64,000 nucleotides of DNA from Syncephalis fuscata (taxonomy: Eukaryota; Zoopagomycota; Zoopagomycetes; Zoopagales; Piptocephalidaceae): positions 186,001-250,000 of the forward strand of contig JAHLTZ010000005.1 of the NCBI GenBank assembly GCA_025786725.1, in the 5' to 3' direction. How positions within the stretch are numbered: position 1 is the stretch's first letter; each line of letters starts with the position of its first letter. Under the pieces are notes generated by a model, which saw nothing but the letters and a program-made list of their open reading frames with translations, had not been told where the DNA came from and made no database searches. The position numbers and the translations under genes are program-made. This document shows positions 23,841 through 37,401 of the stretch, piece after piece.

Positions 23841-25741
23841 TTATGGAAGTGGAGGTGTTGTCGTCGAGTTGATCGCATCCAATTGGGTCGACATTAGCAA
23901 GGCGTGCGCAACTCGCTTCTCTTGTTCAGCGTGTTCACGCTTAAGTTGCTCGAGTTTAGCAACCGCTGCTTCTTTCGCTGCACGACATTTAGTCTTCATT
24001 TCAGAGCATAAAAAGTCCAAATCGTCTTCGGACAATACGCCAGAAGCACAGTACTCTTCAAGCTTTCTCTCGTCGGCCACCGATGCAGCAACATGATGCT
24101 GAGTCGTATCATTCAAGTTAACAGGTGATTCCATGCCGGTAAGTCCTTCTAGTGGCACAATAGCCGCTGAAGGCAGGCTATTGGCGGTGTCGTCAAACAC
24201 AAGAGGCTGGCCATTTGCGCCGGGCACCGGTGCTTCAACTGGCTCGCTAAGTAAAGCACTTAATGAGCTAGTATCACGATAATCAGTGAAAAGTGGATTA
24301 TTGATGTTTTGTCCAAATAGCGCTAACGTATCGGTGTTGAAAATATCCGGTGAGCTAAACGCAACAAATGGTGATGTCATTTGGCTAGGCTGTGATAAAC
24401 AAGGACTTTGTGCTGCACTCGAAGTTGAGGCCGGTGCCAAAGGTGGAAAGAGCTGGCTAGCTAGCAACTCTTGCATAGCCAATGCTGTGGCTGGTGAATT
24501 GGCCCCTTGCCCGAATGGATCATTGCTAAGCATCGATGATGCAGTATCGGGTGTTGCATAAGCACCGGCAAGTAAAGCATTTGCTGATTGAGATGATGCT
24601 TGTGACTGAGATGCAAGTAATTGCAACGCAGCTGCGCTTGCATTAGCAACAGATGTTGCCGCAGCTGGAGATGATGATGATAGTGCTGTTAATGCTGGTG
24701 TTGCAGGAATAGAATGGGTAGTGGCTGCTGTTGTTGATGCCGATGCGAGTGATTGACTATTGACCATAGAAAGGCTAGTGGCATCCTTAGCAGCAGACAT
24801 AGCAGCAGCAGCAGCTTGTAGCATTTGTTGTAAAGCAATGGTATCTGCATCAGATATCTCTGACGTGCCATATATATTGTTATCGTCATTGCTAACTTCG
24901 GGCGGTGTTTGCAAATGGCTTAATTGTTCAAGTGGACTAACTGGCGATGGATGACCAACCTGTTGCGCATACATCGCTGAATTCGATGTGCTAATACTTC
25001 TATTATGCTGCTGTTGGTGTTGCGGCTGGCTGCTGCTGCTGCTGCTGCTGATACTTGTTCATTTGTGTCGTATCGGCCATCACTGGTGGCTGAAAGGTAA
25101 ACTGAATCTCTTTTAATGAGCGATTTTCAGTTGTTAACTTCTTCACCAGGTCACGTAGCTGCTCATTCTCTTTACGTAGCTGATTGGATGCCTCCGAATC
25201 TTTAACACCGGTGGACATTGTCTCAAGTAGCTCAATGCGCTCCTCAAGCTCTTTAACATACTTGTCCTTGCGATCCCTAAATGCACGTTGTGCAGCCCGG
25301 TTTTGTGCCCGCCGTTTCTAGTACTACATAAGTATCGACTGCATGCATACATGAATACACCCACACTACTTACATCAGAGTTGGAGGCATTATTCGGCAA
25401 GTCGGTGTTGATAGGCTTGCGACCTGGCTTCTTAGGCGTTCCATCCTCTTCGTCTAAAATAAAAATTGTCAACCAATGCAGTCTATTGCAGCTTGACGTG
25501 TACATACCTTGAGAGTCGTATAGCTCAGTATCTAGCACAAGAAAAAACAAACAAACAATACAAACATACATACTCGTTAATACGCAGACTATACAATAAG
25601 CCAGCTCTGTTGCCAATGCTTACGATTTAGTTTGACAGGTAGCCGCTCAGCCGCTGTCTCACTCTTGCGCTTAAGTGTAGCATCAATCAAGCCGTTGTCC
25701 AAAAGGACAGGAACAGGAGCCGTCTGCATATTGGTCGCCAT
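23841..25741 (-). CDS. Yap1/Pap1-type bZIP transcription factor
   Basis: Five exons are predicted: 25741-25624, 25531-25508 (24 nt), 25453-25374, 25317-25055 and 24999-23841, total 547 aa. The basic region is KRRAQNRAAQRAFRDRK, with the QNRAAQRAFR core that defines the fungal AP-1 (Yap/Pap1) class. It is followed by a leucine zipper (KELEERIELLETM through LRKENEQLRDLVKKL). The middle is Ala/Ser/Gln-rich and may activate transcription. Near the C-terminus EEYCASGVLSEDDLDFLCSEMKTKC resembles in layout the redox-sensing C-terminal cysteine domain that overlaps the nuclear export signal in Pap1 and Yap1, so control of oxidative-stress genes is likely. The intron at 25054-25000 contains the CAG run and an in-frame TAA. 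Reading straight through would stop the protein just after the zipper. Confidence 0.87.
25000..25054 (-). other. Predicted 55-nt intron made largely of CAG repeats
   Basis: The donor is GTATCA at 25054 and the acceptor AATAG at 25001-25000. The CAG run follows the donor directly. Splicing restores frame into SISTSNSAMYAQQ. Without it the frame stops at the TAA near 25004-25006. A 25-nt intron ending inside the CAG run would also fit phase but is implausibly short. Confidence 0.55.
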
Positions 25742-26255
25742 GAATAATACAAACAAATAAAGAAAAGTATTGGTGGTGTGGGTAGGTGTGCGTGTGTGCG
25801 TGTATGTGTACGTATGTGTGAGTAATGTGCGTAGGTTGACAATAAAAAGAAAGTAACAGTGAAGTCGATAAGCAACTAACCGTGCAGTGCCAATACAGAT
25901 GAAAGCTGCAATGTGCGAAAGAGAGTGTGGGAGAACACTAAAGAAAGAAATTTGATCCTTTCAAACTGCGAGTATCTGTGTGTGTGTGTGTGTGTGGGTG
26001 TGTAAGTAGAGTGAGAAAGTGCGTGTGAGTGTGTGAAACAATTCAAAGTGGACTCTGGAAGCAAAAACGACTTAAAATACCAAGGCAGCTTTATACCCCC
26101 ATCCAATTAGACATGTGTATCAATTTATTTGTTTTAATCGGCCCTTTATCAATCGGCTGGGAACATAACAGAATAGTAGTAATATTAATGGCAATTATTG
26201 TAATAGCAAGGGCACCAGATAACGCCGCCAGAACGTCACGTGCTTGCTTGGTGAC
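25742..26255. promoter_or_regulatory. Promoter and leader of the bZIP gene, with GT microsatellites
   Basis: This 514-nt gap lies upstream of the bZIP start and downstream of the RBM5/10-like stop. It carries TG/GT-rich runs at about 25770-25825 and a clean GT repeat at 25976-25996. Short AAAG- and GAGA-rich stretches flank them. No gene is seen. Confidence 0.5.
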
Positions 26256-29624
<3,369 letters not shown>

Positions 29625-32231
29625 CCTGGACAGGTATACAGAAATAAAAGAATAACCTACAAGAAAGGTGATGTAGTGGGAATAGCAGAAAAGTAGTGTA
29701 ATGATAATGGTAATAAAATAGATATTAATAAGCCATTAATAGTTTTACATTTTGGGCCTATTTGGTTTTTAATTAGCAATGGCCATTTATTCATAGTCTT
29801 TTTACATTTAGCTGTTAATTTATTTCTTAACTTGTATTAAACAAATTACCAATAATTTAGTGCTATTTGGTGTTATATGACTACATCCGATAACACTCAG
29901 AAGCAATAAGGACCAAGTAATTACATTTATCAAAGTATTTTTACAGTATATAAAACTAAACGTGCTAAACTTAGCATTAATCATTGTATTGAAAAACTAG
30001 TATTTAGAAGATAGTATTGATAGATAAATTGTTTAGGTGATGGAAAGAGCAGATAAAAGGTAATACAATTGGCAGAGAGGTGACAATATATATAGCAATA
30101 TTCTAAAAATAATTGATCCAACTATTTGAACAAGTACCAGTCAAAAAATATCTCGCAGAATGCATTGCTTCTTTCAACTATCAACTAAATTTACAATACT
30201 GTTTTAAAGCAACTAACCGTAGCATAAGCAAAAGAACAAGATAGAAATAAAAAATGAAATAATTTGAATATTAGTATAAATAATAAAACACAAATAAACA
30301 TGTGTTTATTGCAATTAACATTACTAAATACAATAAAATATATTGTTTATATTTAATTGCATAAAAATTAGTCTATACTAAAAACAAGCGTAATCATATA
30401 ATAATCTGCTAATAAAGTAGCGAATTTAATAAAAAACAAAAGTCGATTTACAACAAATTTTAGTATGTTAGAGAATAAACTATTAGTAAATAGTAGCAAT
30501 ATTACGATATAATATTCATACGGACTACTATCTAAATATTGCTGCTTTGCATGAAATACATAGACTAGGATACGTAGAAATGTGCAACAGCAGCTTTAAT
30601 AACAGCCATTATAATACTTGAGTGCTTTTGTAATAAATACTGGCTCAGCTACAACAGTGCTCAACTATCATCTATAGTGTAGTATTGAACATTAAATAAT
30701 TGGACAATGCAAATGGTAATACATACTGGTAAATCTGATACCATATGTATCAGTTAACAAGTGCATTAGCAGGCTAGCAATATAACACGTGCATCAATTC
30801 TAACCAACAAGACGACAACTATATTGCCATATCGCCGGTTGCAATAGCATGACAGCCAGTTTCATATGTGCTAATACGGATTGCCGTATTGTTCATTCAT
30901 ACTATTAACCACCAAGACACAGTAGTATACGAGAGTTGGCCACAACTGATAATGGTAGCTGTGCATAAATAGCAATCATCGACAGTATTAGTAGCATAGT
31001 CAGCCATCAGATATGTCGGTATTAGTTGGTAACAGCTCACAACACTACCATTACACCATACCAATGCTCATTGATACATTGCCTAGTAATATTAATATTG
31101 CAATTGTATATAGTTAACCGCTACTTATTATCAACTAGTAGTTATAACTGCAACACTGCCACGTGTGACATAAGTGTGTTCATGATGACTCATGATGCCA
31201 CTAGCTAATCAGCAGTTAGTAATGCATGCGCTATTACGCATGATCAGCTACAAATGGCTACCGTAACAGATGGCAACAACAAACTCCATCGTGTGTCACA
31301 TTATGTCCATTAACAATTACTACAAGTATATTCATTGCATTGTTGGTGACACGATGATCACAGCCATTGTGAAAACAATATTTTAATCAATTATGGACAA
31401 ACGACTAATGCCATTGAACCACTGTTATCAAAGCGTCATTTCTTTGTAAACTACACCATTTACAGCTCACATGATCCGACATTTCTCGGCACTATTGTCC
31501 ATGTGTGTAACCATTAAACACGAGGCTTGGCCATCTTGACACAATATTCATAGGCGACAACATGTGATCTACAAAAAGTGGTCGTTTTTGACTCAGACCT
31601 GAGTACATAAAAGAACTTTCATTTGCGACTCGACGATTTAAGCTATTTTCCCACTTCTTACTCGCATATCCATTCGCTCGCCTTTCAAGCTCCCCTCTAC
31701 AGCCTTATAGCCTTTCGCTTTTCTCTGCTATCAGCCTTTTTTTCTCGTTCTCCTGATCTACCAAGCATTGATATTTCTTTTCTACTTCTACTCTGTTTGC
31801 CAGTTATCAATAGCCACTACGACTATTAGTTGTCTTGTTCCCTTTCCAGGAATTGTTTAAGAATAATACAAAACAGCCATACCAAGTTTTATCTGTGTGC
31901 TGACGCGGCCAGTATCCACGAGCCTGTGCAGCAAAAGTTTTATTAGCAATACGCTGTGTTGTAGTTTTACATTGTAAACTATAGCGTTATTGTTTAAATC
32001 CACACCGTGTTTTATCAGTACTTACGCCTATTGACTACGTAAGTGTGCATTTGCAGCGAATTGTTGCTGAATACGTTGCGAATTGCGGTTGTCAGTCTAT
32101 TTGTTTATTCGTTGTCGAATCAAATCTTTTGCTTCAAAGCGTGTATTGTTAACCAAAGAGTAACAACAAAGTTTGTCTGTACAATTGTGTCTAAGTTTAT
32201 TGCTTGTCTTGAAATACTATAATTGTAAGCC
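29625..32231. other. Long intergenic region with kinase-gene promoter
   Basis: About 2.6 kb without convincing genes. The left part is AT-rich. Around 31589-31595 is a TGACTCA site, followed by TACATAAAAGAAC at about 31604-31616, which looks like a TATA region. A pyrimidine-rich stretch (about 31630-31850) comes next. Together these look like the promoter and a long 5' leader, possibly with an unspliced leader intron, of the choline kinase gene. The 68-codon open frame at 31623-31829 lies in that leader. Confidence 0.5.
31589..31595 (+). promoter_or_regulatory. AP-1/Gcn4-type TGACTCA site
   Basis: A perfect TGACTCA heptamer lies just before a TATA-like ACATAAAAG, about 640 nt upstream of the kinase start. 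bZIP factors of the AP-1 class bind this sequence. Whether it is used here is inference. Confidence 0.4.
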
Positions 32232-34219
32232 ATGGCATCGCGTCAGTTCTGCCCAAAGTCGTTGTTTGTTACCCGTTCGTTTTCCTCTACCACATCGTCG
32301 TCGTCTGCGTCGTCGTCTACGTCTGCATCAGCCATTGCAGCGGTAAAAGCGACGGCGAAGAAAACATCCAAAATGGATATTTTTACTACAAATACAATGC
32401 ATGGATCAAAAAAGTTGATGACGACAGCTGCTAGCTCGATTAGGAGCGTGCAAAGCAAAACAAATCGTCGCAGTTGGCCCGCTTGGCTTCCTGACTGGCT
32501 AGGTGGCAAGCGACTTGGCAGTGCATTGCAGACAAAGCCAAATGCTGTGTGTAAATCCGCGCTTTATTCTACTGCGACTACCAACTTGACAGATGGTATA
32601 TTGAATACAAATTGTTCTGGCCTAGCAGTATTTTCAACCGACGCTCACAATGTGCCTGATATCGTGAATTCTGCTATTGCTTCGCCTGTTCCTACAATCA
32701 CTTCATTAGACTCTTCTGCGTCTACAAGCAAGTCATCCCCTGTTGTCCTGGTTGCTTCTTCGAATCCAAATTATCCCCCAACAACAAAATACGCGATGGA
32801 TCTAACGTAAGTACAGCAATATTATGCCTATTGATATGTCTGCCATTGGCGTTTGTTGTTTTGCTGTGTATCTATGCATTTGTATCTATATAGGAAACTA
32901 TGTACGCGAATACATGGTTATGTTGGCGCAAGCATTGTGCATAAGCTTCTGAATGACTGTGGATATGCTATCTAAAAAATAGCGTGGTTATTTAACAGGC
33001 CAGTATTAAACTAGAGCTGGTAGATATCTTTGATTGTAAAACAACGACTAACCAACGTGATTTTATGTATAGCCGACTCGACGATGTGGACTATTTCCGC
33101 GGCCAAGTACACGTCCTTGTAAGCTCCCTACTACCCGACTGGCATGACGTCGAGGATCCAGACGCGCTGGAAATTACACGTTTGAGTGGTGCCCTTACTA
33201 ATCGTGTTTATGAAGTACGATTTCGAGACCCAAATGATACTAAACATACTTCGCGTCGTGTTCTATTGCGTGTTTATGGTAGTGGTGTGGATAAACTGTT
33301 TTCGCGTGCTAAAGAGTTAGATTGGTTACGTAAACTATCGGCGGTGGGACTTGGCCCTCGCTTGTTGGCTGTGTTTGGCAATGGCCGATTGGAGGAATAT
33401 TTCCGATCGGTTACATTGACGCGTGATGATCTTCGTGATCCTTTAACGTGTCAAAAAATAGCGCAGTGTATGGCGCAATTGCATAAATTGGGACAGACTT
33501 ATCCTTCGCCAGAAGGCAATCATGGTGATTGGCCTGTAGCTACACGCCAATGGCTTCCGCATGTACGCGAACTGATGGCAAAAATGTCTGATGCCTCAAT
33601 TGAGCGATTACAGCAAGTACTTGGTACTAATGAGTCACCAGACAAGCTATTGGAACGATTGGAGCGTGAATTTGATGCTTATGAGGCGGCGGCTAAACGA
33701 GCCAATTCACCAATTGTTTTGTGTCATAACGATGTAAGTAGTATTGAATGCAGAATTGTATTACGTTTAATTAGACTGACATGAGTATTATAACAGTTGC
33801 AATATGGCAATATCCTACGATTACGTGATGCGCCTAACTCACTAGTACTGATTGATTTTGAATATGCTGGATATAATCCACGCGGATACGACATTGCTAA
33901 TCATTTTTGTGAGTGGATGGCCGACTACCATGGACCTACGCCGCATCAGTTGAATCCGGCCGACTTCCCAGACAAGACTGCGCGCCATCGGTTTTTACAC
34001 GCCTATCTAACAGAACTGCTAGATCGCACACCAACCGACGACGAAGTGGATGCACTCTGGAAAGAGGTGGAACAATTTGTTCCTTGCTCGCATCTTTTAT
34101 GGTCACTCTGGGGCTTATTGCAAGCTGACCGTGAAGATATTGACTTTGATTATCTTTCCTATGGTGCTCAGCGGCTTCGGCTTTCTCATGAATATGCCGA
34201 ACGGCTTGGTTTTTGGTAG
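32232..34219 (+). CDS. Choline/ethanolamine kinase
   Basis: It phosphorylates choline or ethanolamine with ATP, the first step of the Kennedy pathway to phosphatidylcholine and phosphatidylethanolamine. Three exons are predicted: 32232-32806, 33073-33733 and 33797-34219, 552 aa. The N-terminal 190 residues are Ser/Thr/Ala-rich and not conserved. The kinase fold runs from about residue 195: LSGALTNRVYEVRF (nucleotide loop), RVLLRVYGSG (lysine-position strand), the catalytic IVLCHNDLQYGNIL (Brenner motif, split by the 63-nt intron at 33734-33796) and LVLIDFEYAGYNPRGYDIANHFCEW (metal-binding DFE and choline kinase motif). Choline versus ethanolamine preference cannot be told. Intron 1 (266 nt) is much longer than others in the window, so the N-terminal exon choice is the least certain part; an internal start nearer the kinase domain is possible. 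Confidence 0.9.
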
Positions 34220-35082
34220 CAAGGTTGTTTTAATATTCGGTATTCAATTATTAATAAATATTCATATATCAGTAATCGCTATTACTATTTAGCCACAGTT
34301 AATCATAGTTTATTGGTTAATATACACACTTGTACATACAATTTAATAAACAATGTTTATCATGCCAATTGCAAATATTATAATGTTATACTATAACTAA
34401 ATTAAGTAATAACAATACTATACAAACACTTCTCCATTATGTTGATAGAATCAATAAATACCCATTATATGCTTCTCTATCAATCTTACATAATAATAAC
34501 AATATGTCATCTATAGCAATAAAACTAACAGTCATTAGTTGATTACTTTGCATACAAATAATTTACCAAATCTATAACAATAATAATAAGTGGCCAAATA
34601 CAATATTATTTCAATAAACCGATAATTAAGTCATCGATATAATAGCATAATCTTATACAGGACTAAATGAAGATTTTAGCTATATGTGTAAGTCTGCAAC
34701 ATGCAAAAGGTAGAGTGTGGTGGGAAGTGGCCAAATGCAGTACGTATGCATTACGGATAGTCAACTAGTTAAACATGTAGACAACTAATAAAATAAGACT
34801 TATTATTAAGAGGCAAGCAGTAGTCGGAAAGCTATAATGTTATTTAGCCATATGATGTGTTATTAACGATATAACCGAATATTATAACTGTGGGTGATAA
34901 GTAATCGTATTAGGATAACTATTGTTTTATCGGCAAGCATTTCACTGATGTGTAATAGCTAGCACATCAATGTTGAATAAAATAGAGCGAACGAATGCGT
35001 AAAAGGTGTAATATGTTAATATTAATGCGCATTAGTAGACACAGCACTACAGTGTAAAAACAATCACAGTTGTAACAATAAC

Positions 35083-35825
35083 TTTACATAAAATAAAGCA
35101 AATTGCTTGATATTCTGCACAAGTATACATACAACATATAGGTAGCCATTGGTAAAGTATACCGCAATTGTATTATAAGCTGATATCATGGTTGCAATAA
35201 TACACTAATAAATGTACAAAAATAGCAGTTTTTTACAGATCATGGCTTACATAACTAAAATACAGCAAAATGGTTGCTGGATTCGAGTTCTCCGTGCTTA
35301 GTTATACAGACTGGGTTGATTTACATAACAATATTTTTGCAACAAAAGAGTCAAAAATGCAATTTACGGTAAATTATTAACCAATTGTTTATGTTTTAAA
35401 GATAATTTAATGTGAAAATTTGTATACTAATTGCTATTATGCTTGTTTTATGCGTAGCGTGCTTTAAATTTACTTATACCAATTTCACTTTAATATTAAA
35501 TCTTTAAAACCATCAAACTTTTTGCTTCAATAATTTACGTAAATTGCATTTTGACTAACTTTTGTTGCAAAAATTATTGTTATGTAAATCAACCCAGTCT
35601 GTATAACTAAGCACGGAGAACTCGAATCCAGCAACCATTTTGCTGTATTTTAGTTATGTAAGCCATGATCTGTAAAAAACTGCTATTTTTGTACATTTGT
35701 TAGTGTATTATTGCAACCATGATATCAGCTTATAATACAATTGCGGTACACTTTACCAATGGCTACCTATATGTTGTATGTATACTTGTGCAGAATATCA
35801 AGCAATTTGCTTTATTTTATGTAAA
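35083..35825. repeat. 743-bp near-perfect inverted repeat (palindrome)
   Basis: The left arm (from TTTACATAAAATAAAGCA at 35083) and right arm (ending TGCTTTATTTTATGTAAA at 35825) are reverse complements over about 300 nt with only a few mismatches. The inner 45 nt of each arm pair less perfectly, leaving a loop of about 46 nt near 35427-35472. The mismatches (for example AAGTATACC against AAGTGTACC) show that the arms have diverged. There is no open frame. It has the form of a foldback element or palindromic MITE. Confidence 0.85.
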
Positions 35826-37115
35826 ATCATAATAACTACTATTGGTTTTTAATTTGGACTCACTGAATTACACCACTAAATTACATAAGTTATATTTTTA
35901 AAACATTGACACGATAGTTTCCCATTTTATATTTGTAAACTAGCGCTCTATTTACATTCAAAACGTTACAACTATACTAGCCTATTTTTCAGCGGTCATA
36001 ACTATTAGAAGTAAAAATATACTATTTTACAACAGCCATATTGCTACTATCTTGCTACTATGCCCATACTGCTATGAGAATGTGTCTAATAAACACAGCA
36101 TGTGCCTAAACAGTTTGTTAAGATTACATGTAGATATTCATAATAATAATAAATACATTAATTAGCAGCACTAATTACTAACAATAAACAACTATTAAAT
36201 AGTATAGCCGGTAAGTATTTGTTCGTTGTAAACATACGAACAGTTGCATAAAGTGATATGCTGTGTTGATGATGAAATAATACAACCATTCAGGCTTTAT
36301 TATTGGCTACGTTTAATATAAAATGATAACTTTATTTAATATCAGCAAAATATATTCATTCTAGTTCCATTTATTTTTTTAATTCTATATAAATTGTTCA
36401 ATCTATTATGGCTAAGCCGTAGTAATTAATGGCCAATAATAAATGTTTATTATCGAATTAATATCGACTAACCAACACATTGTATTCTAAATGTTAAGGT
36501 GAGCGCTAACAAGCATCATACAATAACATTATAGGGTGACGTCTGGATAATCCGTTTCTTAATCATCTACATTGTAACTTTCAATTAAAGTTGTAACAAT
36601 GTGTAGTAGTTATATATATCATTGTTGGTTAAAATGAATATGTAAGCAATAATAGAAAAAAACAATTATATTGTTATACTAGTACAACTGTTGCCTTATT
36701 AATAAATACTTTAGTGATTTATAGTAATTAAAACATCGTTATTAGTTGAGAAATGGCATAGCATACTAATACTGATGTGTTTACTAATACAAATCATTGT
36801 GGTGTAAAATAATATAAATTAATTAGAATTATTGTCGTCAAAGTCACTACTTTCTGACTATCGTAGATTTGATCAATAGAATGTGTTGTTAGATAAGACA
36901 GTTCAACAATTGGATTAAGATATCGTTTATTGTTTAATAAAATGAGTTGGTTTTTATACTAAAATAATTAGTATAGCCGGTGATAATAGTAATAATAATA
37001 GTAATAATAATAGTAATAATGATACTATGAGTCGGCGATCATCGTCATAAGATCATGGGTTAGTCAGGAGTGATTCATATGGCTAGTCATCGGATTGATC
37101 ATATGAATAGATAAT

Positions 37116-37133
37116 TCATATGACTAGTCATAT
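37116..37133. repeat. 18-bp perfect palindrome containing TGACTAGTCA
   Basis: The sequence CATATGACTAGTCATATG is its own reverse complement. Related GACTAGTCAT/TGGCTAGTCATC pieces occur just upstream (37078-37100). It could be a bZIP-like site or chance in AT-rich DNA. Confidence 0.5.
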
Positions 37134-37322
37134 GTGAATACTTAGTGCTGGGTAGTGTGGTGTGTGGTGTGTAATTAGTCAGCAAAATTCAAAGTCGACA
37201 TTATGACATTTCTGCATAAAATAATGCGTAAAAATTGTCAAAATTGTGACAAGCGAGGCCATTTTAGTGTAAAATTTACTGCTTACCAAAGCAAAATATT
37301 ACTGGTAGTAGTAAGTGGCAGC

Positions 37323-37327
37323 AAAAA
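37323..37327 (-). terminator. RNA polymerase III oligo-T terminator
   Basis: Five consecutive T on the minus strand begin one base beyond the 3' end of tRNA-Val, the standard pol III stop signal. Confidence 0.7.
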
Positions 37328-37328
37328 T

Positions 37329-37401
37329 GTTTCGGCCCGGGCTCGAACCGGGGACCTTACGCGTGTGAGGCGTACGTGATAACCAACTACACCACCGAAA
37401 C
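37329..37401 (-). tRNA. tRNA-Val (anticodon CAC)
   Basis: On the minus strand a 73-nt cloverleaf folds cleanly. The acceptor arm pairs GTTTCGG with CCGAAAC. The D arm contains GTAGTTGGTTATCAC. The anticodon stem TACGC/GCGTA encloses loop CTCACAC, with anticodon CAC for valine GTG codons. The T arm CCCGG-TTCGAGC-CCGGG holds the B box. There is no intron and the CCA end is not encoded. A run of five T on the minus strand (37327-37323) follows directly and would stop RNA polymerase III. Confidence 0.95.

Noticed and set aside
25003-25060. Apparent early stop after the bZIP zipper as a pseudogene sign
   Set aside because: A 55-nt intron explains it and all downstream family features are intact.
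32243-32509. 88-codon minus-strand frame rich in Val/Asp
   Set aside because: Antisense of the Ser/Thr/Ala-rich N-terminal exon of the choline kinase.
35083-35825. Palindrome as a library or amplification chimera
   Set aside because: The arms differ at several positions, which an artefactual fold-back would not show, though long reads are still needed.
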